Below are positions 48,415-57,436 of a stretch of DNA of 64,000 nt, piece after piece. Below the pieces are notes generated by a model. That model saw nothing but the letters and a program-made list of their open reading frames with translations, ran no database searches and was not told the origin of the DNA. The stretch's first letter is position 1, and every line of letters begins with the position of its first letter. Source of the stretch: Erysipelotrichaceae bacterium 66202529. GTDB taxonomy: Bacteria; Bacillota_I; Bacilli_A; Erysipelotrichales; Erysipelotrichaceae. The stretch covers positions 3,472,001-3,536,000 of the forward strand of contig CP046174.1 of the NCBI GenBank assembly GCA_017161075.1. Direction: 5' to 3'. The position numbers were made by a program, and so were the translations under genes.

Positions 48415-49088
48415 CCGTTATCATCCTGTTCTGCTTTTTCCCTATGAATATACCAGATTGCCAGCTGTGTGCGATCCCGCAGCTCCAGCTTATCCAGAAT
48501 AACACTCAGATAATTACGGATCGTCCCCTCTGTGAATTTCAGCAGCTCTGCAATTTCCTTATTGGACAAGCCCTGCGCCACCTGCTGAATGATTTTCCAT
48601 TCCGTATTACTCAGGGTCGGTAGGTCACTCTGATTCTGGAATTTTTCCGTTACGACATTATTCTTCGCCATTTGTGAAAATATACGTATCGCCTTGCTGG
48701 CAACATTGGGATTAAAAATAGCACCGCCCTGCAACACCGTCTTAATCGCATTGGAAAGCTCATCCAGAGATACGCCCTTTAACAGATAGCCGCTCGCTCC
48801 GTATTTTAATGCGGAATATACATACTCGTCATCATCAAAGGTTGTCAATACGATTACCTTTACATCCGGATAGACCTCCTTCACGAATTTCGTACAGTGA
48901 ACACCATCCATATCCGGCATTCGCATATCCATTAAAATAACATCCGGAAGCTCCCTGCGGATAGCTTCAATGACTTCCTTTCCACTGCCTACCGTGGCGA
49001 TTACCTTAAATTCTTCCTTTGTACTCAATATAATTTTCAGACTCTCGCGGATCAGCTCCTGATCATCCGCAATCATGATCTTAATCAT
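48411..49088 (-). CDS. NarL/LuxR-family response regulator
   Basis: 225 residues. Receiver: IADDQ pocket, phospho-Asp in VILMDMRMPDMDGV and Lys in SGYLLKGVSLDEL. C-terminal LuxR HTH: TLSNTEWKIIQQVAQGLSNKEIAELLKFTEGTIRNYLSVILDKLELRDRTQLAIW. Starts at the overlap with the kinase's stop. Partner of the adjacent kinase. Confidence 0.92.
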   Translation of the reverse strand: MIKIMIADDQELIRESLKIILSTKEEFKVIATVGSGKEVIEAIRRELPDVILMDMRMPDMDGVHCTKFVKEVYPDVKVIVLTTFDDDEYVYSALKYGASGYLLKGVSLDELSNAIKTVLQGGAIFNPNVASKAIRIFSQMAKNNVVTEKFQNQSDLPTLSNTEWKIIQQVAQGLSNKEIAELLKFTEGTIRNYLSVILDKLELRDRTQLAIWYIHREKAEQDDNG

Positions 49089-50395
49089 CAGATTCCCTCC
49101 CTGATTGGAATTTCTGCAAGGATCACAAACCCGTTGGATCCGTAAAACCGGATATCTCCCTGCAGAAGGGCGATTCTCTCCTGCATGTGGTGCAGACCGA
49201 AGTCCGGTTTGATATTATCACAGCCGATCCCGTCATCCTCGATAATCAGAATCAGTGTATCATTTTCCTTGGCAATGGATATAAAAATCTCCTTTGCCTT
49301 ACCATGACGCACGGCATTCGTCATTCCTTCCTGAATAATGCGGTATATGACTTCCTCCTCGTCCTTATCGAATGTCAGATGCGGAAGATGACAGACAAAA
49401 TGTATGACTACATCAGTGACTCCCTGAAATTCCTGAATCATTTTATCCAGCGCTTCCTTCAGGGTATAATGCTCCAATGCATCCGGACGCAGCTTATCCA
49501 CGGAACGGCGGACATCCTTTAAGCCGTTTCTCGCTGTTTCTGCCAGGGTACTTAACTGCTTTCTGGTTGCTGCAGGATCAATCTCACTCATCAGCACACA
49601 GGCGTCAATACCTACGGACAGTCCGGTTAGCGTATGTCCCAGCGTGTCGTGTATTTCTCTGGCAAGCCGGTTTCGTTCCCTTGTCGCTCCCATTTTTTCA
49701 CGAATGTTTGCATATTCCTTCAGCTGCTCATTCAAATCCTGCAGCTCCTGATTCATTTGCAGGAATTTCTTACTCTCATTTATTTTCTCCTGTACCAGAA
49801 AGATCATATACAGAATAAACATGATGATATTCAAAGAGGCCAGCGTGTTGTGAATACTCGACAATACCGATTGGGTCATGGAATTGTAACAGGCAAGATA
49901 ATCATTAAAGGATACGATTGCAAAGCGTCCGGACAGAAAATCATAGTTTCCGCAAAGATAAATGATAATCATAACGGTAAGACAGAGCGCACGCTCCCGG
50001 TTGGTGTTGATATAGGTCAGCAGGTCTGCCATGACAAGCAGCAGAATACTGTTTGTGGAAAAGCTGAGAGACTGCATGATGACCAGACAGAGACAGGTTT
50101 CCAGCAGAAAGCTTCCGGCAAGCTTCCAGGTTGTCAGCTGAATCCTTTGACGCAGCCGCATAACAAAGAGCAGAATTGGAAAGCTTGAGATGGAAACTAT
50201 CATGATTCGCAGCGGATTCTTCGGCAGACAGGTAAGTGTAGACAAAAACGTTCTTGCCTCATACATATCACAGATGCGCAGTGTTGTGATGTACATGACC
50301 GTGCCAATGAATAAAATAATTGTCAGATTGAGAAAGCACATCATCCAGTGAATGACCTTCAGCTTCTCATCATTGCTCCATTTCATAAACCACAT
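49088..50395 (-). CDS. NarL-type sensor histidine kinase (HisKA_3)
   Basis: 435 residues from ATG 50395 (GAAGGGTGG upstream; GTG 50407 also in frame). Five to six membrane helices within ~1-210, then a coiled coil (KKFLQMNQELQDLNEQLKEYANIREK). HisKA_3 phospho-His in LAREIHDTLGHTLTGLS; ATPase with EGMTNAVRHGKA and EDDGIGCDN. The lack of an obvious extracellular sensing domain fits input from the tethered sugar-binding proteins encoded on both sides of it. Confidence 0.9.
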   Translation of the reverse strand: MWFMKWSNDEKLKVIHWMMCFLNLTIILFIGTVMYITTLRICDMYEARTFLSTLTCLPKNPLRIMIVSISSFPILLFVMRLRQRIQLTTWKLAGSFLLETCLCLVIMQSLSFSTNSILLLVMADLLTYINTNRERALCLTVMIIIYLCGNYDFLSGRFAIVSFNDYLACYNSMTQSVLSSIHNTLASLNIIMFILYMIFLVQEKINESKKFLQMNQELQDLNEQLKEYANIREKMGATRERNRLAREIHDTLGHTLTGLSVGIDACVLMSEIDPAATRKQLSTLAETARNGLKDVRRSVDKLRPDALEHYTLKEALDKMIQEFQGVTDVVIHFVCHLPHLTFDKDEEEVIYRIIQEGMTNAVRHGKAKEIFISIAKENDTLILIIEDDGIGCDNIKPDFGLHHMQERIALLQGDIRFYGSNGFVILAEIPIREGI

Positions 50396-50397
50396 GA

Positions 50398-51375
50398 TCA
50401 CTGCCACCCTTCCAGAGAAAACTGATCAATATTGTTTTCCGTTATCAGGGCTACCGGTATCCTGGCCTTATCGCTGTACGGTTTGTTTTCCAGTATCTTA
50501 TATACGATTTCAGCAGCGTCCTTCCCCATTGTTTTGGGAGATTGTGATACAGTGCCCGTCATGATATGATCCTTAACCAGAGCTTTGGTTTCCGGAGAGC
50601 CGTCAATGCCATAGACAAGCACCCCCTGCAGGCGCCCCTTATCCTGCATGGAGGCAAGCGCTCCCAGCGCACTTGGATCATTTAAAGCCATAACGACATC
50701 AAAGGGAATATCCTTGTCAAGAAAAGCATCCATTTTCGGCATGGCGATTTCCAGCTGCCCCTCACATTCAATACGCTCGATTACGTGATACTGCGGTTTA
50801 TCCTTAATCGTATCGACAAATCCCTGAATACGCTGAACAGCAGAGTAAGCAGTGCTGTGCTGCAGCAATACGATATTCGCTGATTTCTTATGCTTCATCA
50901 TATCCTTTGCGCACTGTACTCCCGCATCGTAATTATCCGACATCAGGGAGTAGGAAACAAGTCCTTCATCAAATACATCAGTATCCACCGTGATAACAGG
51001 TATATTGGCTTCCTTTGCTTCCTTCAGCTCAGCACTCAGACCAGTGAAGTCTACCGGGTTGATAATAATCGCACTAACATCCTGATCGATCAGATAGCGG
51101 ATTTGTTCCTTTTGCTTCTGAAGATCCAGTGCGGGATCCAGAGAAATCAGGACATCTCCGTTTGCTTCCACAATACTTCGCACTTCATCATCAATGACAT
51201 TAAAAAAAGGATTGTTCAGCGTCATATAGGTTGCCCCGATTTTTTGAGGCCGCTTATTACGATAAATGAACTGTTCGCTGGTATAACGATTCAGGAGTGA
51301 CAGTCCTGCCACGACAAACATCAATGCGAACAGAAAAATGACAATGGAACGTATATTCACTTTCAGCTTTGACAT
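50398..51375 (-). CDS. RbsB-like sugar-binding protein, membrane-tethered
   Basis: 325 residues. An N-terminal membrane anchor (IRSIVIFLFALMFVVAGLSLL, ~8-28), no lipobox, then a type I periplasmic-binding fold: KIGATYMTLNNPFFNVIDDEVRSIVEANG, IRYLIDQDVSAIIINPVD, IPVITVDTDV, SDNYDAGVQCAKDMM, VVMALNDPSALGAL, VYGIDGSPETKALV. First gene of the sensing operon; likely presents a sugar to the kinase, as in systems where a binding protein triggers a two-component sensor. Confidence 0.87.
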   Translation of the reverse strand: MSKLKVNIRSIVIFLFALMFVVAGLSLLNRYTSEQFIYRNKRPQKIGATYMTLNNPFFNVIDDEVRSIVEANGDVLISLDPALDLQKQKEQIRYLIDQDVSAIIINPVDFTGLSAELKEAKEANIPVITVDTDVFDEGLVSYSLMSDNYDAGVQCAKDMMKHKKSANIVLLQHSTAYSAVQRIQGFVDTIKDKPQYHVIERIECEGQLEIAMPKMDAFLDKDIPFDVVMALNDPSALGALASMQDKGRLQGVLVYGIDGSPETKALVKDHIMTGTVSQSPKTMGKDAAEIVYKILENKPYSDKARIPVALITENNIDQFSLEGWQ

Positions 51376-51410
51376 AATGACCCTCGCTTTTTATCAACAA
51401 TTATTATAAC

Positions 51411-51447
51411 ATAAAAAAACAAGCCACTCTCTCTTTTGGCTTGTTCT
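51411..51447 (-). terminator. intrinsic terminator upstream of the sensing operon
   Basis: Minus strand: AACAAGCCA pairs with TGGCTTGTT and is followed by TTTTTTT. It lies 36 bp before the RbsB-like start codon and directly before a TATAAT-like element (~51404), so it either isolates the operon promoter or sits in its leader. Confidence 0.7.
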
Positions 51448-51452
51448 TTTCC

Positions 51453-51476
51453 ATTTTATCGCGATTTCGATAAAAT
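51453..51476. promoter_or_regulatory. operator-like inverted repeat
   Basis: ATTTTATCG (51453-51461) and CGATAAAAT (51468-51476) form a perfect 9-bp inverted repeat with a 6-bp centre, upstream of the sensing operon. The size fits a dimeric regulator. The remaining 51477-51998 gap holds nothing recognisable. Confidence 0.55.
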
Positions 51477-51998
51477 AGTTTGCATATTGATTGAAGTTCA
51501 TGCACCGGTATGAGATTATCCGCCTGGTTATATGTTGAAGGGTTTCATGTCTATTCCAGATTCAGGATTTCAGCGGATCAGATTATGAATGGGTTCTCTG
51601 CATATGAATGTTACCAGCAAAACATCTGCAGACACATACGATGCTTCAAGCAATGTTGTAATTATGAATTTAATAAGACCAATTTTTAAATTCACCACAA
51701 TACCATAATTGTTGCTGCACTACCACCATACAGCTCCAATTTTTTATTGCAGGTATATTTTACAAAAGGTTTCCATAAAATACAACTTTCAATTGTCATT
51801 TGTTTTTTATTACATTTGTCATTTTATCTGATTCAGGAGATGCATAATGAGTATCCCTTGTATGCTTTTCCATACTCTGGAAAACAGACACCTGCTTTTC
51901 TTCACTTTTACCTGAAAGTTATAATACATCGTTCATCCAGCAGCGTCTCACCGTCAATATGGGGTTTCCTGGTGTTTACCTGAAGGCTATCTTCCCTA

Positions 51999-52475
51999 TC
52001 ATTTTTCCGGATGACACTTTCCGCTGATTTCATCCACCTGAATTTTCCACACACTTGTACTGCTGCCTGCAGACTGGATTTCCTGTTGTGCCTTTTCCAT
52101 ATTTCCCGGGGTAAAGGCGGCACAGATTGCAAGCAGAGCCTGATGCCGTTCTTCCTCCGTTTGTACCTCCTTTGCACATCCCTTTATCGTACAGGAGGCA
52201 TAATAAACAGTGAATTTTTCTGCACAGTTACGCATATGGGATACGGCATGCAGACAGACCTGCGGATTATGACGCAATGCCTGCAGCTTCTCTCCCTCTC
52301 TGGCACAGTGAAAATAAAGTGTTTCTCCGATGCGTGCCACGGAAAGTGCCGTTGCATAGGGCTTCCCTTCATAAATCATAGATAGTACGGAATAAGCACT
52401 CTGATCAAAAATTTCCCATGCCGCTTCCCTTGATGTTTCTCTGTCTTTTCTTCTCATATGCTCCAGCCTTTCCAT
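51999..52475 (-). CDS. Pyridoxamine 5'-phosphate oxidase-like flavoprotein (Nim-like)
   Basis: 158 residues (152 if started at MRRKDRE, ATG 52457). MRRKDRET is the usual start of Nim-like proteins. Flavin-binding split-barrel motifs: YSVLSMIYEGKPYATALSVARIGETLYFHCAREGEKLQALRHNPQVCLHAV. Relatives bind FMN or haem, and some reduce nitroimidazoles; resistance is not implied here. Single gene. Confidence 0.8.
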   Translation of the reverse strand: MERLEHMRRKDRETSREAAWEIFDQSAYSVLSMIYEGKPYATALSVARIGETLYFHCAREGEKLQALRHNPQVCLHAVSHMRNCAEKFTVYYASCTIKGCAKEVQTEEERHQALLAICAAFTPGNMEKAQQEIQSAGSSTSVWKIQVDEISGKCHPEK

Positions 52476-52847
52476 GTATCAAAACCTTACCTGTATCATA
52501 CAGGGATTAAAACAAAATGGCAATCCTGCCTGTCCAATAAAAAAGGATGCATTCCTATAAGCTGCTGTGAATACATCCTCTTTGTTTATACAAATTTTTT
52601 TTAATTTTGCTTTTAATGCATCATTCAATATGGACTTCTGTAAAAAGGCAGTATCCGTATAATTTACGAAGCATATAAAATAAACATTTATATCCTTTAT
52701 ATTCCAAAGAGGAACGCAAAGGGATTGCAACAATATAAAAAGATGCACCATCATCCTGCGTTTCGGACGATTTTGCATCTTTCACTTTCTTAATTTTCAA
52801 AGGAATTCAACTATACACCTGCCATAGCTGAATACCAGTTCCATCCC

Positions 52848-53306
52848 TTATTTTTTCTCATCCAGCTTGTAGCGCTGAACCCAGTTATCAAATTTTTCCT
52901 CTGTCAGCCCATCATCACCGTTTTCCAGAAGATTGTCCATTTTCCCATCCTTCACATAATACAAAGAAGGTGTTTCATTCATTTCCGGGAATGTTTCACG
53001 AATCTTCTTCAAATCTGATTTACGCTGTGAAGCAGGTGCTTCATCGAGTACGACATCATATAAAACTACATTGTGATCCAACAGATATCCGTCCAGCATT
53101 TTTTTAAAATCAATACAGTGTGAACAGGTTGTCTGTGTAAACACGATAGCAAAGCTTTCCTTATTCTCAATTTTCTTCTGCATCTGTGAAACAGTAATAT
53201 TTTCTACCCTACCCGGATTATCATCTCGTTCATATTTTGAGCCGCATCCGGTTAACAGCAGAAGTGTACAGGCTACAATACTGCATAATCTGATAATTTT
53301 CTTCAT
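52848..53306 (-). CDS. Thioredoxin-like lipoprotein
   Basis: 152 residues. Lipobox LLTGC (Cys21). Thioredoxin-fold motif FTQTTCSHCIDFKKML with a CSHC active site (~residues 60-63) and the cis-Pro region NETPSLYYVKDGK (~113). It may catalyse thiol-disulfide exchange on the outer face of the membrane. Stands alone. Confidence 0.82.
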   Translation of the reverse strand: MKKIIRLCSIVACTLLLLTGCGSKYERDDNPGRVENITVSQMQKKIENKESFAIVFTQTTCSHCIDFKKMLDGYLLDHNVVLYDVVLDEAPASQRKSDLKKIRETFPEMNETPSLYYVKDGKMDNLLENGDDGLTEEKFDNWVQRYKLDEKK

Positions 53307-53446
53307 ATAAAACCTCCATATATGCTATCAGTATAGCTTATTTTTCAGGAAATGAAAAGCGGGTCGTGCTGGCAATATATGCAAGGAACCCTCCGTAAAG
53401 AAAAAGATTATTCATCACAGAAGCATTTGTTTTTGTATGCCCTTTA

Positions 53447-53674
53447 TCACTGATCCTGCAGATCACCAATCTGTTGCTCAATTCTTTCCTTCACAGCTGT
53501 TCTTCTGTCAACCTTAACCTTATCCAGCAGATATAGCAGCATACGCTTCAGCTCTCCCATATCAAACTCCTCCTCCAGAAACACATCCATTGCCATATTG
53601 CACTCATCCTCATAGGTACGATCCAAATTTGATGTTATCAGGACAAACAGCTTTTCTGCAATTCTTGTATCCAT
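53447..53674 (-). CDS. Small acidic protein
   Basis: 75 residues from ATG 53674 (ACGGAGG upstream). Helical: MDTRIAEKLFVLITSNLDRTYEDECNMAMDVFLEEEFDMGELKRMLLYLLDKVKVDRRTAVKERIEQQIG. No family recognised. The good ribosome-binding site and balanced codons support translation. Confidence 0.6.
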   Translation of the reverse strand: MDTRIAEKLFVLITSNLDRTYEDECNMAMDVFLEEEFDMGELKRMLLYLLDKVKVDRRTAVKERIEQQIGDLQDQ

Positions 53675-53855
53675 AAGCAAACCTCCGTTTCTTCGCTATC
53701 ATCATATCACATCCATAGCAGAATTTCCTCTCTGCTCATCATGGAATACAACGAATGCTCTTAAAATGTATGTATACGAATCCACAGGACTGAAATAACA
53801 AACTAACTTTTTTACGTAAAGTAGACAATCCTTTTAATAACCACATATCAAATTG

Positions 53856-54173
53856 TTATTTTTTTAACTTATCTATTACCTTCCATAATTTATATTCTGG
53901 ATAATCATATTCGTTTATATACGCGATTTGTGGCCGGGTTTCGATTACTTTCACACGTATATAATTTCCTAATATCATCGTTTTTTTGTGTATTGGCAAA
54001 ATATTTTTGATTACCTGAGTAACCGTATAAGAACTGCCATTGAATTTATAATTTACAGTTATTTTCTTTGACGGTAATTGTGGGTGTGCTGATAACAAAT
54101 ATACATCTTTTATGTCAGTTATCATCCCATAAATTTCAATACCATCCTTAAAGGTCTTCCATTTGTCAAACAT
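53856..54173 (-). CDS. Hypothetical small protein
   Basis: 105 residues; the upstream sequence AAGGAGGAGCAGTT gives a fair ribosome-binding site. Beta-rich: GMITDIKDVYLLSAHPQLPSKKITVNYKFNGSSYTVTQVIKNILPIHKKTMILGNYIRVKV. It resembles in pattern small DUF3592-like domains without membrane helices, but that is weak. The 54174-54562 gap upstream shows no gene. Confidence 0.5.
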   Translation of the reverse strand: MFDKWKTFKDGIEIYGMITDIKDVYLLSAHPQLPSKKITVNYKFNGSSYTVTQVIKNILPIHKKTMILGNYIRVKVIETRPQIAYINEYDYPEYKLWKVIDKLKK

Positions 54174-54562
54174 ATAACTGCTCCTCCTTGTGAATCAGTA
54201 AAGCAATAATAATGTGCTGAGCTCCTTATTTATTGTAATATTTTTATCCATTTAATGAAAGTCCTTTCGATCTATATCGTTTATAATGCTGTGATAATTG
54301 TTATCATACACATATAGCCTTATTTACTCTACGTATAAATACCAAGCCCTCAATTCCTGGCTGTGATTTCAACTAAATGATAAAAATTTTCTATATCAAA
54401 AAGAATCAGCCTACATACGAGTAGGAAACGGTCGTACTAATACGTTAACTCCAACCAATAACGCAGATAACATATAATGATTTCCTCAATCAGAAACAAT
54501 TTTTAATCAATCTCTGTTCATCATGAAATACCTGTGCTATCCTTAAAGCAGAAAAGAGGCTG

Positions 54563-55180
54563 ATGATTATGACACCATTGAAAAACGTCAAAGGACAGAC
54601 AGAAGAAGAATTTCTGAAAGCATACGATGCCACGCGATATCCATGCCCTGCGCTCAGTGTGGATATGCTCATATTTGCAAGAAATAACAATCGGCTCAAG
54701 CTACTGCTGATTCGCAGAAAAAATCATCCTTATATACAGCAGTGGGCCTTACCGGGAGGATTTCTAAATATTGACGAGGATATTACAGAAGCTGCTTATC
54801 GGGAACTGAAGGAAGAAACCTCCATCAATCCGGAACAGGTGCATTTATACCAGCTGCACACCTATGGTGCTGTTCATCGGGATCCCAGAATGCGGGTTAT
54901 TTCCGTTGCTCATGTGGCTTTGATCAATCAGGAAATAAAGGTTGTAGCAAATGACGATGCAGAAGATGCGGTATGGTTTGATGTACAATCCAATGGAAAT
55001 ATACTGACGCTGAAACATAACGACCACTGTATCTGTTACAAAATCAAGCCGATATGCAAGAAGGAATCGAACAGTGAAGCTCTGGCATTTGACCATGTGC
55101 AGATGATTGCAGATGCTCTGCAGTCATTAGAATATACACCGCTGGCTGATTCCGTAAGGGCGTACAGAAGCTGCCAGTAG
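54563..55180 (+). CDS. NUDIX hydrolase
   Basis: 205 residues (ATG 54563 or 54569; AGAGGCTGATG upstream). The Nudix box is GGFLNIDEDITEAAYRELKEETSI (~residues 72-95), with the catalytic REXXEE Glu pair present. It begins with PALSVDMLIFARNNNRLKLLLIRRKNHPYIQQWALPGG, like the NrtR/ADP-ribose pyrophosphatase group. A C-terminal ~50-residue extension could be the remnant of a winged helix. Likely hydrolyses a nucleoside diphosphate derivative. Confidence 0.85.
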   Translation: MIMTPLKNVKGQTEEEFLKAYDATRYPCPALSVDMLIFARNNNRLKLLLIRRKNHPYIQQWALPGGFLNIDEDITEAAYRELKEETSINPEQVHLYQLHTYGAVHRDPRMRVISVAHVALINQEIKVVANDDAEDAVWFDVQSNGNILTLKHNDHCICYKIKPICKKESNSEALAFDHVQMIADALQSLEYTPLADSVRAYRSCQ

Positions 55181-55294
55181 AAAAAAATATGTGCTTTTTG
55201 AATGCGTATCAGCAACGTTGTCAGAAAAATCATTTTCTATCCTGAGCCGCCTGCATACCTTCCATAAAATGAAGGATATTCTTAATCGTTTAAA

Positions 55295-55340
55295 AAGTTC
55301 AATGCTGAAAATGAAGAGGGCTCAGCATTGAACTTCTTTT
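55295..55340. terminator. bidirectional terminator
   Basis: AAGTTCAATGCTGA (55295-55308) pairs with TCAGCATTGAACTT (55322-55335) and is followed by CTTTTTT. It separates the Nudix gene from the PHP gene, which end facing each other. Confidence 0.85.
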
Positions 55341-55343
55341 TTA

Positions 55344-56057
55344 TTACTCAATAAAATTTATAAATGCTTTAAATGCATCCATGTCCGTGTTCAGAATCAG
55401 CTGTTCATCAAAGCCATTATCCCTGATTAGCGCCTGAGCCAGTGTGAAATTTCCAACATCACTAGGATCATGAGCATCCGAGCTAAGAATGACGGGCACC
55501 TGATAATGTGCACAAAGTGCAAGCATAGTCTTATAGTTTTCCACACAGTTCCAGCGCTGTTCTTTCTTGTGCAGAGAGCTGTTATTAACCTCCAGCGCAA
55601 CATGATATTCCTTTGCTGCACAGACGAGCAGTTCATAATCCAAAGGTGTATGATCATCATCGGGATGCGATACAAAGCATACCTTCGGATGCTTCATGCA
55701 GTTTATCAGATTTTCCGTATTCCGTTGTCTGCCCTCATCCGTATAGCATTGTTTATGGATTCCAGCAATGGCATAATCCAGACGGTCGATATAGCATTCT
55801 TCAAGCGACAGCGCACCGCCGCTCAACACATTGATTTCACAGCCATGAACAATTTCCACACCATATAAGGTTCTGGGAATAACCTCCAAATTATTATAAT
55901 AAAAGGGATGTATTGTTCCTGGTATTCCCGGCGCATGCTCACTAATGCCAAGCAGCTGCAGCCCGTGCTCAGCAGCCGAAGCTGCCATTTCGCGAATGGT
56001 CCCATATGCATGTCCGCTTGCCAGCGTATGCGTATGAATATCCAAGAGTAATTTCAT
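55344..56057 (-). CDS. PHP-family phosphatase (YcdX-like)
   Basis: 237 residues. Metal-binding motifs: DIHTHTLASGHAYGT (residues 6-20), GISEHAPG (~38), GCEINVL (~72), IAGIHKQC (~97), VSHPDDDHTPL (~130), LEVNNSSL (~155) and LSSDAHDPSDVG (~191), the full set of PHP histidines and acids. YcdX-type enzymes are trinuclear phosphatases. It lies 68 bp downstream of the transaldolase gene on the same strand, probably in one operon. Confidence 0.85.
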   Translation of the reverse strand: MKLLLDIHTHTLASGHAYGTIREMAASAAEHGLQLLGISEHAPGIPGTIHPFYYNNLEVIPRTLYGVEIVHGCEINVLSGGALSLEECYIDRLDYAIAGIHKQCYTDEGRQRNTENLINCMKHPKVCFVSHPDDDHTPLDYELLVCAAKEYHVALEVNNSSLHKKEQRWNCVENYKTMLALCAHYQVPVILSSDAHDPSDVGNFTLAQALIRDNGFDEQLILNTDMDAFKAFINFIE

Positions 56058-56125
56058 TATGGCTTCCTCCTGTTCTATCAGCTGAGTTTCTGTGTTCAGA
56101 AACTATTTTTGTGAATAAAAGCGCT

Positions 56126-57199
56126 TTACCTGATTGGATCTGCCAGCATCAGATCACGCACCTTGTGAACTGCCTTTTCATACTCCTCTGTGAAATAGCG
56201 TATTGTTAAAATGACAGGACCGAAGCTGTTAAAATCATCCTTTGTTAGGGATCCTTCTGTATATGCCTGTACGAATGGCGGAAGCTGATATAACTGCTTC
56301 AGCTTATCCTCTGCCACTGCATCACTCATATAGTCTCTGATTTCCACATCACAATTTGCGAAGCGCTTCTGCCACTTTGTCGGAATCGTCATAATGATAT
56401 CTCCCCCAATAAACTCTGACCAGTGCAGCTGATGACGGTAATATGCCGTCAGCACTCTGGTTTTGTAACCGCGTTCCTTAAAAATGCGATACACCTCTTT
56501 ACAGATTGCCACACCACACCAAGGTAGTGCATCCGGATGGACGACAATATCTTTGCTTTCCGCATAGGATTTCAGCCAGTCCTCCTGCATCCCCAGCAGC
56601 ACGGCACATACTGGATTCAAACCATCATTGGATAATCCCTGCTCTGTTCTACGCTTCATTCCACACTCAATCGCTTCTGCAGCTGCGATTGCCTGATCCA
56701 CACTAAAGCAGACAGTTGCCATAACACTGATTCCTTTAAACGTTGCCTCTTCCATCGCTTTGATTCCTTCCTTCGTGGATGGAATTTTCACCTGCATATT
56801 CGGCCCGCAGCTATTTACTTCCTCTGCCATGCGTACCATTTTTTCCGTATTACTGTAATCATAGATTGATGTCTGAATAGAGAACCGCCCCTTCTTCGGA
56901 TTTCCCTGCTCCCAAAGCGGCAGCATGACCTTGCTTCTGCGTTTTCCCATTTCCAGTGTCCATGCCCAGCTCATTTCCTGTTCATTATATTCAGGATGCA
57001 TTCTTTGAAGCTCATGAATTACTTCCTCATGCTCACTTCCCTCTTCATTGCACAGCATACGGGAAACCCAGGTAGGGCTTGTTGTGATGCCGGTGATACC
57101 CTGTGTCAGTCCGTATGCATGGTGATCCGTATGAAAGGAATCTGTCCATAATTCCGTTTGTGGAAACTTCTCGCTCATTTCAATCAGCTTACTCTTCAT
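56126..57199 (-). CDS. Transaldolase-family protein
   Basis: 357 residues, longer than the ~220-residue fructose-6-phosphate aldolase group. Barrel motifs: ITTSPTWVSRML (in place of TTNPSL), MQVKIPSTKEGIKAMEEATFKGISVMATVCFSVDQAIAAAEA, with the Schiff-base Lys in QVKIP (~residue 139). C-terminal TIPTKWQKRF. It would transfer or cleave three-carbon units of ketose phosphates. Encoded divergently from a DeoR-type regulator and followed by the PHP phosphatase. Confidence 0.85.
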   Translation of the reverse strand: MKSKLIEMSEKFPQTELWTDSFHTDHHAYGLTQGITGITTSPTWVSRMLCNEEGSEHEEVIHELQRMHPEYNEQEMSWAWTLEMGKRRSKVMLPLWEQGNPKKGRFSIQTSIYDYSNTEKMVRMAEEVNSCGPNMQVKIPSTKEGIKAMEEATFKGISVMATVCFSVDQAIAAAEAIECGMKRRTEQGLSNDGLNPVCAVLLGMQEDWLKSYAESKDIVVHPDALPWCGVAICKEVYRIFKERGYKTRVLTAYYRHQLHWSEFIGGDIIMTIPTKWQKRFANCDVEIRDYMSDAVAEDKLKQLYQLPPFVQAYTEGSLTKDDFNSFGPVILTIRYFTEEYEKAVHKVRDLMLADPIR

Positions 57200-57436
57200 C
57201 GTATTTTCCTCCTAATCAGATTATCTCTGCTATGTCTACATCATAAAGCATTTCTTTACAAATTCAACAGCTTTCTTGTATTTACAGAAGAACCAATCAT
57301 TTTTTCTTGTTTTAAGTGAGAAAAGAAAAGCATTAAGCAAATAAATACAATGAAATCCCAATAGAAAGCTATGAATCATATTGACGAATATGTGATGCTG
57401 CGCTACCATAAAGGTATATGAAATGAGGTAGCTTGC

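Noticed and set aside
51999..52475. Calling the Nim-like protein a nitroimidazole-resistance gene
   Set aside because: The split-barrel flavin/haem family is broad and many members give no resistance.
52479..52778. 99-codon minus-strand ORF between two real genes
   Set aside because: No clear ribosome-binding site or domain; composition looks random.
54427..54432. Single AACGGT resembling a LytTR half-site
   Set aside because: No partner half-site 20-22 bp away on either side and no promoter in the right place.
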